From JANWHQ01 sp963775275 (GTDB taxonomy: Bacteria; Pseudomonadota; Alphaproteobacteria; Caulobacterales; Caulobacteraceae), in NCBI GenBank assembly GCA_963775275.1, contig CAVZII010000005.1, positions 372,001-436,000 of the forward strand: a DNA stretch of 64,000 nucleotides, in the 5' to 3' direction. The number at the start of each line of letters is the position of its first letter. The first letter of the stretch is position 1. The translations under genes were made by a program, and so were the position numbers. Shown piece by piece: positions 33,956-43,200 of this stretch. Below the pieces are notes generated by a model. That model did no database searches and had not been told where the DNA came from. It saw only the letters and a program-made list of their open reading frames with translations.

Positions 33956-34615
33956 ATGGGACTGCTCGACGACTGGGCTGCTTCAGGCGAGTCGCGGCCT
34001 GAAGGCCGAGCTTTCGGCGTTTCCGGCATCCTGCCATACGCGAGGTCACTGGGGGCCAACGTCCGGTTCGCAGGAAACGGGATGCAACCGGCTGCACAGG
34101 ACAGTCCGTCTTCGGACGTCGTCCGGTATGCGAGGATCGCTGGTGGCGCCCGACCGGGCCGGACCGCGGCCGGGACGCCGCAACTGTCGGCCCGCGACCG
34201 CGACTATCTCGACCGGTACTATGCCGCCGTCGCGGCGTTGGCGCGGCAGTACGATGTGGATCCAGCCCTTGTGCTTGGCATGGGCGGAGAGTCCGGATTC
34301 GGGACCGCAGGAACCTTTCGCCGCACTGGAGATGCTTTCGGCATGACCGGCGGAAGCACCCGACACATGACCTATGCCGCGAGTCCCGAAGAGAACGCCC
34401 GACAGTTCTTCGACGCCTACGGCGACCAGATACGGGGCAGCAAAGGCGACGTCGACCGGTTCCTGAACGGAATTCATGGCCGCGACCCCAATGGGAAACC
34501 GATAGCCGGCCGGAAGAACTACAATTCACATGGCGGTTATGATACTTTGGTGCGGCCCTGGATTGCGCTGATGCAGCGGGACGTCCCGTTATACGTGAAG
34601 GATCATCCGCAGTGA
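33956..34615 (+). CDS. putative effector: MGLLDDW leader plus muramidase/glucosaminidase-like domain
   Basis: 219 residues. The start MGLLDDWAASGESRPEG matches the toxin-44-like protein. After a variable linker (about 20-75) comes a lysozyme-fold domain: RDYLDRYYAAVAALARQYDV, DPALVLGMGGESGFGTAG (likely catalytic Glu), FGMTGGSTRHMTYA and ENARQFFDAYGDQIRG. It should cut peptidoglycan glycan strands. No signal peptide, so export or delivery depends on lysis or on the particle. AAAAGGAG precedes the ATG. The next gene overlaps by four bases (GTGA) and codes for a secreted protein. Confidence 0.75.
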   Translation: MGLLDDWAASGESRPEGRAFGVSGILPYARSLGANVRFAGNGMQPAAQDSPSSDVVRYARIAGGARPGRTAAGTPQLSARDRDYLDRYYAAVAALARQYDVDPALVLGMGGESGFGTAGTFRRTGDAFGMTGGSTRHMTYAASPEENARQFFDAYGDQIRGSKGDVDRFLNGIHGRDPNGKPIAGRKNYNSHGGYDTLVRPWIALMQRDVPLYVKDHPQ

Positions 34616-35217
34616 GGTTCGCGGCCAAGTCTCGAACAACTTGCCTTGGGCTGCTGCTGGCCTTGACCCTGGGTGGAATTTTGCCCGACGCGGCGAAGGC
34701 GGCGCTGTACATGAACACCGAGTACGGCGTTCGGGCTGACAGCCCGCCAGGTTACTTCGAGTGCCGGTCCGGCCCCGACAGGCACGATGACGGGCTCACC
34801 ATCATGCTCGACGCCAAGAGCATTGACGAGTGCGGCGACTGGTTCACCCCGGGATGGAAGGGCCGGATCATCGAGGTGTTCGCGAACTACAACCTCGTGA
34901 ACGACACCGATACGCCGGCCAAGCTGGCGGCGTCCGACTGCCGCCTTGCGCAGCCGGCGGTCTGCGGGCCCGGGCCCTCGGACCTCGGACTGATCGGACG
35001 CAAGACGGTCTCTCAGAAGATCGTCAAGCCGGACGGCGCAATCGAGTACAGGGTCCTGGCGCAGCTGGGCTCGACGCCACACGACCGCCAGCCGGAAGGC
35101 GTTCAATACTCATTCTTGCTGATCACGAGGCCGGAACACGAAGCCGCGGACCTGGAGCTCTTCCGCGCGTTCCTGAAGACCGCCCGGATCTGGCAAACGA
35201 CGCCTTTCGAGGACTGA
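34612..35217 (+). CDS. putative secreted immunity protein for the muramidase-like effector
   Basis: 201 residues with a signal peptide (about 1-30, ending AAKA), four or more Cys (FECRSGP, DECGDW, ASDCRLAQPAVCGPG) and a conserved-looking core (KIVKPDGAIEYRVLAQLG). No family recognised. GTG 34612 overlaps the effector stop (GTGA), so the two are translated together. A periplasmic location matches what is needed to inhibit a peptidoglycan hydrolase. Confidence 0.6.
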   Translation: MRFAAKSRTTCLGLLLALTLGGILPDAAKAALYMNTEYGVRADSPPGYFECRSGPDRHDDGLTIMLDAKSIDECGDWFTPGWKGRIIEVFANYNLVNDTDTPAKLAASDCRLAQPAVCGPGPSDLGLIGRKTVSQKIVKPDGAIEYRVLAQLGSTPHDRQPEGVQYSFLLITRPEHEAADLELFRAFLKTARIWQTTPFED

Positions 35218-35321
35218 CGTCCAGGCCCGACCCGCCGACGACATCCGAGATCTCCTTGCAGCCGACCTGCAGCCTGCAGGCGGTGTGAACCCCAGCAACC
35301 CAACAAAAAGGACTGGACCTG

Positions 35322-36245
35322 ATGACCGACCTCGCGACCAGCTCGCGGGGCGGCGAACGCGCGTCCGGCTTCGACCCTCGGGACGAAGCCGACGAGATCG
35401 CCGCCCGCGAAGTCGCCGCCCTTGCGGGCGAGCACGCCCTGGACCCGACGCTCGAACACGACCTCGGCGCCGCGGACGACGCGGACCCGGACGATCCGGA
35501 CAACCTCGACGTCCCCGACGACATGGTCGAGATCGAGTACGACGGGCGCACCTACCACGCGCCCCGGGAGCTGAAGGACGCCTTCCTCCGGCATGCGGAC
35601 TATACCCGCAAGACCCAGGAGCTGGCGGAGATGCGACGGGCCCTGGAGCGTCACGCCCAGGACCTGACGGCCGTCAGCCAACAGGATGTCGAGAACCACG
35701 CCCGCCTGATGGCCGTGGACGACCAGGTCCGGGCCTATGAGCAGGTCGACTGGAACAGCCTGGAGCAGCAGGATCCGGTCAGGGCGCAGAGGATGTGGCG
35801 CGAGTACACCCAGCTGAAGGAAGGGCGGGCCGAGCTCGCCGCCCAGCTGGGCTGGATGCAGGAGCAGAGGGCGATCGAGGCGCAGCGGCACGCCGCCAGG
35901 CGCATCGAAGAGGGCCACCATGCGCTTGCGAGCGAGATCGAGGGCTGGAGCCCCGAACTGGCGAACAGGCTGGCGGACTTCGGTCAGCGGGAGTTCGGCT
36001 TTTCCGACCAGGAGCTCGGATCGGTCGAAGACCCCCGGATGATCAAGGTGCTTCACCTCGCCTATGTCGGGAGCCACGCCCTGAGGCAGCGTTCGGCGGC
36101 GGACCGCCTGGCGGCCAGCCAGGCGGCGAGACCCGCCTCGCGCGTCGGCGCCAATGCGCCTGCCGGCCGCAACCCGGACCGTATGACCACCGACGAGTGG
36201 ATGGCGTTCGAGCGGGACCGGCTGCGCCGGAACGCCGGGCGCTGA
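35322..36245 (+). CDS. phage scaffolding-like protein
   Basis: 307 residues, strongly acidic at the N-terminus (EHDLGAADDADPDDPDN), followed by a short conserved patch EIEYDGRTYHAPRELKDAFLRHADYTRKTQ seen in such scaffolds, then long charged helices likely to form coiled coils. It lies directly before the coat gene, the usual scaffold position in P22-like phages. ATG 35322 has AAAGGA upstream. Confidence 0.75.
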   Translation: MTDLATSSRGGERASGFDPRDEADEIAAREVAALAGEHALDPTLEHDLGAADDADPDDPDNLDVPDDMVEIEYDGRTYHAPRELKDAFLRHADYTRKTQELAEMRRALERHAQDLTAVSQQDVENHARLMAVDDQVRAYEQVDWNSLEQQDPVRAQRMWREYTQLKEGRAELAAQLGWMQEQRAIEAQRHAARRIEEGHHALASEIEGWSPELANRLADFGQREFGFSDQELGSVEDPRMIKVLHLAYVGSHALRQRSAADRLAASQAARPASRVGANAPAGRNPDRMTTDEWMAFERDRLRRNAGR

Positions 36246-36310
36246 GCCGCTGTTGAACCGCCTCGGCCCGCGCCGAGGCCTCACCCACAATCGAAATCCG
36301 AGGAGCCCCC

Positions 36311-37489
36311 GTGGCCAACACCCTGCTGACCCCCACGCAGGTGACGCGCAAGGCGCTGTTCATCCTGCACCAGAAGCTGAACTTCGTGGGCTCGATCGTG
36401 CGCGAGTACGATTCGAGCTTCGCCAAGGACGGCGCCAAGATCGGCGACACCCTGAAGATCAGGCTGCCGAACCAGTACACGGTGCGCACCGGCGCGACCC
36501 TGTCGGCCCAGGACACCACCGAATCGAGCGTCTCGCTGCAGGTCGCGACCCAGAAGGGCGTGGACCTGAACTTCACCTCGAGCGACCTGACCTTGAGCCT
36601 GGACGACTTCTCCGACCGGATCCTGGATCCGGCCATGGCGGTGCTGGCCGCCAACATCGAGTCGGACGCCATGAGCATGTACAAGGACGTCTACAACCAG
36701 GTGGACAACCAGGGCTCGGCCGTGACCTTCGCCAAGGTGCTGGCGGGCCGCAAGACGCTGGTGGACAACCTGGCGCCGCTGTCGAACCGCTACGCCAACC
36801 TGAACACCCAGGACAACGTCGACCTGGTGGACGCGCTGAAAGGCCTGTTCAACGACCAGGATCGCCTCTCCAAGCAGTACCGCGAAGGCTACATGGGCCG
36901 CACGGCCGGGTTCGACTTCATGGAGAACACGCTGTGGCCCTCGCACCCCCGGGGCGCGGCCAACGGGTCCTACCTGGTGAACGGCGCCTCGCAGACGGGC
37001 TCGACCCTGGCGGTCGACACCGGGACCGGCGCCCTGGCGGTCGGGGACATCCTCACCATCGCGGGCGTCTACCGGGTGCATCCGGAGACCAAGGCCACGA
37101 CCAAGGACCTGCAGCAGTTCGTGGTCACGGCGGCCTACGCCGGCGGCGCGGGAAGCGTCTCCATCAGCCCGGCGATCGTCACCTCAGGCGCGACTCAGAA
37201 CGTCTCAGGCTCGCCGGCGGACAACGCGGCGATCACGGTCTCGGGGACCGCCTCGACCAGCCACGGCATCTCGATGCTGCACCACAAGGAGGCCTTCGCC
37301 TTCGCCACGGCGGACCTTGTGATGCCCAAGGGCGTCGATTTCGCGGCGCGCGAGGTCTACGACGGGATCTCGATCCGGATCGTGCGGCAGTACGACATCA
37401 ACAACGACAAGTTCCCCTGCCGGCTGGACGTGCTCTACGGCCACAAGACGATCCGCCCGCAGCTGGCGTGCCGGCTGGCGAACAACTAG
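36311..37489 (+). CDS. major capsid (coat) protein, P22 type
   Basis: 392 residues with the P22-like coat pattern: NTLLTPTQVTRKALFILHQK at the N-terminus, GDTLKIRLPNQYTVRTGA, an Ig-like insert rich in Gly/Ser/Thr (about 220-315), and MLHHKEAFAFATADLVMPKG with SIRIVRQYDINNDKFPCRLD near the C-terminus. Start is GTG 36311 with AGGAG seven bases before it. A strong hairpin follows the gene. Confidence 0.92.
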   Translation: MANTLLTPTQVTRKALFILHQKLNFVGSIVREYDSSFAKDGAKIGDTLKIRLPNQYTVRTGATLSAQDTTESSVSLQVATQKGVDLNFTSSDLTLSLDDFSDRILDPAMAVLAANIESDAMSMYKDVYNQVDNQGSAVTFAKVLAGRKTLVDNLAPLSNRYANLNTQDNVDLVDALKGLFNDQDRLSKQYREGYMGRTAGFDFMENTLWPSHPRGAANGSYLVNGASQTGSTLAVDTGTGALAVGDILTIAGVYRVHPETKATTKDLQQFVVTAAYAGGAGSVSISPAIVTSGATQNVSGSPADNAAITVSGTASTSHGISMLHHKEAFAFATADLVMPKGVDFAAREVYDGISIRIVRQYDINNDKFPCRLDVLYGHKTIRPQLACRLANN

Positions 37490-37506
37490 CGCCTCCCGAC
37501 GAACCT

Positions 37507-37536
37507 GGGCGCGGCCCGGATCGCCGGGCCGCGCCC
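37507..37536 (+). terminator. perfect 13-bp hairpin after coat gene
   Basis: GGGCGCGGCCCGG-ATCG-CCGGGCCGCGCCC, followed by CCTCATTC. No long T-run, but the stem is very stable; it probably limits read-through from the coat transcript. Confidence 0.7.
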
Positions 37537-37577
37537 CCTCATTCAACGCAAGACCCCCTCGCTCCCTGGAGGCCCGC

Positions 37578-38039
37578 ATGCCCAACGGCTACTTCGACGC
37601 CAACCGATTTCCAACCCGAACTCGAGGCGCCGACGCAAAAACGGCGGCCGATCCGGTGGAGCAGCCTCCGAACAAGCTCTACGGGGTTCCTCTGCCCAAC
37701 GGTGTCTCGGACTACGAGCGCAGCAGCTGGCGCTGGAACGACGTCGATGCGCTTCGATATGACCTGGACGAAGCCCGCCGCAATGCGGCCAACGCGCGAA
37801 AGATGGCGAGCCTGGGCGGGATCAGGAACGCCCAGCTGCTCGGCAATGTGGCCAGATACGCAGGGGCGTTCCCGAGCTTATTCGGGTCCGGGCTCGCGCG
37901 GGCGGTGCTCTCGCCGCCGGCCACTGCGCTGACCGCCCTTGTCCAGACGACCGGTCAAGCGGACGCGCCGCATTGGGAAGGCGCCGCCCGCCAGATCGAA
38001 GCCCGTCTCAGGCATCTCGGCGTCGACCCAGATCAATAG
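37578..38039 (+). CDS. hypothetical phage-module protein
   Basis: 153 residues, start MPNGYFDANRF with GGAGG upstream. N-terminal part is polar (PPNKLYGVPLPNGVSDYERS), the middle is helical (DALRYDLDEARRNAANARKM), the C-terminal half has a weakly hydrophobic region. Not recognised. Its place just before an SOS-type promoter and a six-TM gene parallels the effector cassettes, but no toxin motif is seen. Confidence 0.55.
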   Translation: MPNGYFDANRFPTRTRGADAKTAADPVEQPPNKLYGVPLPNGVSDYERSSWRWNDVDALRYDLDEARRNAANARKMASLGGIRNAQLLGNVARYAGAFPSLFGSGLARAVLSPPATALTALVQTTGQADAPHWEGAARQIEARLRHLGVDPDQ

Positions 38040-38063
38040 TCGGCCCAGGCGGCTGGGAACCTG

Positions 38064-38094
38064 TTGCGCAGCCGTGTGTGTTCCTTCTATGTTC
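38064..38094 (+). promoter_or_regulatory. SOS-type promoter D, LexA box on -10, leaderless start
   Basis: -35 TTGCGC (38064-38069), 18-base spacer, -10 TATGTT (38088-38093). A perfect GTTC-CTTCTAT-GTTC box (38080-38094) covers the -10. The ATG at 38100 would fall at the transcription start, with no ribosome-binding site, so a leaderless mRNA is likely. Confidence 0.6.
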
Positions 38095-38099
38095 GTTCC

Positions 38100-38690
38100 A
38101 TGGCCGGGGAAGACGATCGGCTCTATAGACATGCCTGGATCATCGTGGGGACCGTGCTCGGCCTTGCGTTGCTGGGCCTTGGCCTCTGGCAGTCGTTCAG
38201 GTCCGGCGGCGGGCTCGGGCTTGGGCGTGACATCGCAGGTGGCGGCGCCGCACTCGTCGCCATGGTCCTGATCTATCTGGCGACGACATGGATGCTCAGG
38301 CGCCGCGGTTCGCCCGTCCCAGCTGACGATGCCGGACCGCGCTGGTTGAACGTCGCATTTGGACTCGTCACCTGGGCCCTGACCGCGGGTGTGTTCTACG
38401 TCCTGGCCGCGGAACGACGCTGGATCGCGCTGGCGATCAGCGGCGCGGCAGCGCTGTTTTTCGCCGGCGGCAGCTGGCTGCAAGGCCTTCGCTGGCCGCG
38501 CATCGGGATCGAGATCCTGATCACGGCCGTGGTCGCCTCGGAGCTGATCGATTGGGCGCAAGGCCAGAGCCTAGGCTCGATCGCCCTGAAGGCGGTGATC
38601 TGGGCTGCAGTGATTGCCTTGTTCGTCTTTCTCGCTTGGCGGGCCGAAGGACACTGGCGTCGATTAGCGAAGCAGAACCGAAGCAGCTGA
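38100..38690 (+). CDS. six-TM membrane protein under SOS-type promoter
   Basis: 196 residues with six predicted helices (about 12-34, 45-66, 80-101, 105-127, 137-155, 163-183) and a basic C-terminus (HWRRLAKQNRSS). No family recognised. Options: an immunity protein for the gene at 37578, a lysis helper, or a superinfection-exclusion protein. There is no ribosome-binding site; see the overlapping promoter. Confidence 0.6.
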   Translation: MAGEDDRLYRHAWIIVGTVLGLALLGLGLWQSFRSGGGLGLGRDIAGGGAALVAMVLIYLATTWMLRRRGSPVPADDAGPRWLNVAFGLVTWALTAGVFYVLAAERRWIALAISGAAALFFAGGSWLQGLRWPRIGIEILITAVVASELIDWAQGQSLGSIALKAVIWAAVIALFVFLAWRAEGHWRRLAKQNRSS

Positions 38691-38903
38691 GCCGCGGTGC
38701 GGCTTCGGCTGGCCGGTCGCTCAGCGGCGGACGCAATCGCTCGGTTGGCCGAAGGCAAAGCCCCTGCCCGCCCGCTCCGCGATCCACCGCGGCGGGTCTA
38801 TCCCGGATCAGCCGACTGGATGAGGGTGGAGGCGGCGCCGGCGCCGCGTCGGTCGGCTCGTTGAATTCAGGGCTGGCGTGGGCCAGGCCGTTCGGCCAGG
38901 TTG

Positions 38904-38918
38904 GAACGCAACATGAAC
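38904..38918 (-). promoter_or_regulatory. GAAC-N7-GAAC (inverted LexA-type box) over a start codon
   Basis: GAAC-GCAACAT-GAAC is the reverse complement of the LexA box and covers the ATG at 38913. No clear -35/-10 pair is visible around it, so it may be a chance match. Confidence 0.35.
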
Positions 38919-39320
38919 AGGCGTTCGTTCGGTCTGGGAGCCCTGGCGGCCGTCGCCGTTGTGATGGTGATCGCATCGGTCAGCTCGCGGGCGGTCGTGG
39001 AGCTGGGACTGCCGGGCCGCTTCATCGACTACTTCGTCACGCTTCACCGCGGGCCGGTCCGCTGCTTGCCGGAGAAGGGCCTCTGCGTGGGTCAAAAGGT
39101 GGACTACGTCGACTTCAGGAGCGGCCGGGCCGACCTGATCGAGGTCGCGTGTGGGGAGCGAACGATCACGGTCCTGGAAGTCGAAGCCGTCGGGTGCACC
39201 GCGTCCGGCAACTACCGCCTGACTTACGCCGAGCCTGATCCGGGAAAGCTGTATACGGTCACCGTCGAAGGCGGCCGCGTCAAGCTGATCGAGCCGTTCT
39301 ACGACTTGACCCTGCCCTAA
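38913..39320 (+). CDS. hypothetical membrane-anchored protein
   Basis: 135 residues: short basic N-terminus (MNRRS), one TM or signal-anchor helix (about 6-30), then a beta-rich outer part with two Cys pairs (VRCLPEKGLCVG; VACGERTITVLEVEAVGCTA). Unknown function. In the phage module between the six-TM gene and the adaptor gene; it could be another envelope immunity-type protein. Confidence 0.6.
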   Translation: MNRRSFGLGALAAVAVVMVIASVSSRAVVELGLPGRFIDYFVTLHRGPVRCLPEKGLCVGQKVDYVDFRSGRADLIEVACGERTITVLEVEAVGCTASGNYRLTYAEPDPGKLYTVTVEGGRVKLIEPFYDLTLP

Positions 39321-39577
39321 GGGCTGCCGAACGCTTCAAAGCCGGCAGGACAGTGTTGCTCGCCGAGGTCCGGCACCTGCTTGGTGAGCCAAGCGCCCAT
39401 GGCCCTGGCTGGCGAAGCGGGACGGTGCGGCGGAGCCGCGGAGCGTCAGTGGCGAGCTGATCGTCCGGCCCAGGCCTCGCCGGGTTCGGGCGCTGCAGCG
39501 TCGCGAGTTCCGATCGCGAAGGGTCGCCCCGACATCCGAAATTCAAGCATCTGAACCTTCCCCGAAAGGAGGCCGCC

Positions 39578-40228
39578 ATGGCGCTTGCGACCTACGCGGA
39601 CCTCAAGGCCGCGCTCGGGACCTGGAACATCGACCGCACCGACCTGCCGGCGGCGGACCTGGTGGCCCTGGCCGAGGCGCGGCTGAACCGGGACCTGCGG
39701 CTGAGGACGATGGAGGCCGAGGCCGCCCTGACGGGCGCCGAAGGCTCGCGGTTCGTGGCCCTGCCGGCCGACTTCCTGGAGCCGCTGGAGCTGTGGCTCG
39801 AGCTGGCATCGGGACGGCAGGGCCTGGACTACGTCCCGCCCGAGGACCTGCCGAACCGGCCCAACGGGGCGCAGCCGCAATACTGGTCCGTGGACGGAGC
39901 GAACCTGGCGTTCGAGGCGCCGCTGGACGCGGCCTACGACCTGACGCTGCGCTATCTGCAACGCTTCGCCCTGTCGGACGGCGCGACGACCAACTGGCTG
40001 CTGACGAACTGGCCGGACGCCTATCTCGCCGCCGGCAACGTCGAGGCGGCGCTGTGGCTGCAGGACGACGAGCAGGCCGGGCGATGGCAGGCCCGGTACG
40101 GCGAAGCGGTCACGGACATCAACGCCAAGGAGTCGCGCAGCCGCGCAGCCGCGACGCTGAGGGCCGACCCGGCGATCCGGGCCGGCGCGGGCGGCGCCTG
40201 GCGGTTCAACATCAACAGGGGATTGTGA
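39578..40228 (+). CDS. phage head-tail adaptor-like protein
   Basis: 216 residues: helical start TYADLKAALGTWNIDRTDLP, then DLVALAEARLNRDLRLRTME and LPADFLEPLELWLE, the pattern of podoviral/siphoviral adaptor proteins that close the portal (role like P22 gp4). ATG with a strong AAAGGAGG. Its stop overlaps the start of the tail-fibre gene (TGATG). Confidence 0.75.
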   Translation: MALATYADLKAALGTWNIDRTDLPAADLVALAEARLNRDLRLRTMEAEAALTGAEGSRFVALPADFLEPLELWLELASGRQGLDYVPPEDLPNRPNGAQPQYWSVDGANLAFEAPLDAAYDLTLRYLQRFALSDGATTNWLLTNWPDAYLAAGNVEAALWLQDDEQAGRWQARYGEAVTDINAKESRSRAAATLRADPAIRAGAGGAWRFNINRGL

Positions 40229-43200
40229 TGAGGAAGATCCTCCTCGCCTCGGCGGCGCTGCTCGCCCTCTCGTCCGGGCCGGCGCTGGGCAACACGACGA
40301 CGTCCAACCTGGGCCTGAACAAGCCCACGGTCGGCGCGGACTCCGACAACTGGGGAACGCTCGAGAACGCCAACGCGGACACGCTGGACGCCGAATGGGC
40401 GGTCACGGCGCGGGGCGACGCGAACTATACGATCCTCGGCGGCGACCGCGTGATCCGCCTCACTGCGGCGCTCACCACCGGGCGCACCTTCACCCTGCCG
40501 GCGGCCTCGGCGTTCAGGGCCTCCCAGGCGCTGGTGATCATCGATCCGGTCGGGGCCGTCAGCACCGCGCACGCCCTGACGCTGGCGCGCTCGGGATCGG
40601 ACACGATCGAGAGTCCCGACGCGGCCGGGGCGACGACGTACGTCATCTCGGCGGCGCGCGAGACGGTGGTGCTGAGGTCGGACGGGACGTCCAGGTGGAC
40701 GGTCGTGGAGGCCGGGACCAGCAACGCGTCGGACCTGACCTCGGGGACCCTGGCGTGCGGACGGATGCCGGCGCTGAGCGGCGACGTGACGAGCCCGGCG
40801 GGCGCGTGCGCGACCACGCTCGCCAACATCCCGGCCGTCTCGGGCGCCAACCTGACAGGTTTGAACGCGTCGAACCTCGCCAGCGGCACGGTTCCGGCGG
40901 CGCGGCTGCCGGCGCCGACGGCATCGACCCTGGGCGGGGTGGAGAGCCTCGGCGCGGCCTCGCACAAGTGGGTCAACGCGATCTCGACGTCGGGCGTCCC
41001 CGGCGCATCGCAGCCGGCGTGCAGCGACCTCTCGGACGCCTCGAGCGGGTGCTCGACGGCCGTGGGGACGGCGGCGAGCCAGAACACGGGCGTGAGCGGC
41101 GCGACCGTACCGCTGCTGAACGGCGCCAATACCTGGTCGGGCGCCCAGGCGATTGCCGCCAAGCTGGACGCGCAGCAGGACGCCTACCTCTCGGGCGACA
41201 TCAGCCCGACCTCGCTCGGCGCCGACCAGAACAACTACAGCCCCGCAGGCCTCTCCACCGCCTCGGTGCTGAGGCTGACGAGCTCGACGGCCGTGAACAT
41301 CACCGGCCTGGCCGGCGGGGCGGACGGACGGATCCTGGCGGTCCTGAACGTCGGATCGAACGACATCGTGCTCAAGAACGCCAGCACGAGCTCGACCGCG
41401 GCGAACCGGTTCGACATCGGCGCGGACGCCACCCTCGGCGCGAGCCAGGGCGCAACGCTGATCTATGACGCCGCGAGCTCGCGGTGGAGGATCACCGGAC
41501 TGTTCACGAGCACGGCCGGCGGCGCGACGAGCTGCGGGGGCCTCTCGGACGCGGCGGCCAGCTGCTCCACCGACGCCACCAACGCCTCGAACATCAGCGC
41601 GGGCACCTTGGCCGCCGCGCGGCTGCCCAATCCGTCGGCCGCCACCCTGGGCGGCGTGCAGAGCTTCGCGCACGTCACGCACCAGTGGCTGAACGCGATC
41701 TCGACGTCAGGCGCCCCAGCCGCATCGCAGCCTGCATGCAGCGACCTCTCGGACGCTTCGTCAGGCTGCTCGACGGCCGTGGGAACGGCGGCGAGCCAGA
41801 ACACGGGCGTGAGCGGCGCGACCGTGCCGCTGCTGAACGGCGCCAATACCTGGTCGGGCGCCCAGGCGATTGCCGCCAAGCTGGACGCGCAGCAGGACGC
41901 CTACCTCTCGGGCGACATCAGCCCGACCTCGCTCGGCGCCGACCAGAACAACTACAGCCCCACGGGCCTGTCGACCGCCTCGGTGCTGAGGCTGACGAGC
42001 TCGACGGCCGTGAACATCACCGGCCTGGCCGGCGGGGCGGACGGACGGATCCTGGCCGTCCTGAACGTCGGATCGAACGACATCGTGCTCAAGAACGCCA
42101 GCACGAGCTCGACCGCGGCAAACCGGTTCGACATCGGCGCCGACGCGACGCTCGGCGCGAGCCAGGGCGCGACGCTGATCTACGACGCCGCGAGCTCGAG
42201 GTGGAGGATCGCCGGGCTGTTCAGCGCAGCGGGCGGCGCGACGACCTGCGGGGGACTGGCCGACGCCGGCACGGGCTGCTCGACCGACGTGGGGACGATC
42301 GCGACCCAGAACGCCAGCAGCGTCGCGATCACGGGCGGATCGGTGAGCGGCATCACGGATCTGGCGGTCGCCGACGGGGGAACGGGCGCCAGCACGGCGG
42401 CGACGGCGCGATCGAATCTGGGAGCGGCCGCATCCGGGGCAAACACCGACATTACATCCTTGTCAGGCCTCTCCTCGATAAATGTCAGCGCATCAACGGG
42501 CACGCTTGAGACACTTACATTTACACAAGCGATGGGATCAGCCGGCCCAACGCTGACTCTCGACCGCAACCCCACATCACCCGGTAGCGGAATAGCAGGT
42601 CAAATACTATTTAGAAGCCGAAATAGCGCTTCATCCGCCGTAGATTATACATCTATATACTCCACCATTGTGGGCACTTCCGTTGGCGCAGAGTCTGCGG
42701 TTCTCACGTTGAGAGGTTTCACTGGTGGCGTCAGTACACCGTTTCTAACGCTATCGGGCGGAGCTAGCGGCATCAGTTTCAATCAATATGGGGCCGGTAC
42801 CTTGAGTACCAATGCTTCAGGCGTCATTTCCGCGACCTCCGACGCTAAACTCAAAGATGTCATTGCACCCTATACACGCGGGTTAGCCGATCTGGAGAAG
42901 ATGGCAAAGCCGGTCATGTATGCCTGGAAACGCGAAGAGGAAGCTATCCGGTCAGCTAAGTCCGAATGCAATTCTGACTTCGTCGGAGCGACGCTGCGGA
43001 GTGTAGATTGTGCCAGATACTCGTCATTACCTGCCCGTCCAGAGTATATCGGCTGGACAGCGCAAGGCGTTCAACAGGCGATTCCAGAGGCCGTATCGCA
43101 AGGTCCTGATGGCTATCTGAGCTTGAACGACCGAGGAGTGTTGGCAACAGCCGTCAATGCCATCCTGGAGCTAAAGGCCGCCAACGATGAACTACGGGCG

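Noticed and set aside
38904..38918. Inverted LexA-type box as a firm operator
   Set aside because: Kept only as a low-confidence site: no promoter elements are visible and about one such match is expected by chance in the window.
40975..42225. Possible CRISPR-like or tandem repeat array
   Set aside because: It is a two-copy, in-frame 530-base duplication in a fibre gene; no short regular repeats with spacers were found anywhere in the window.
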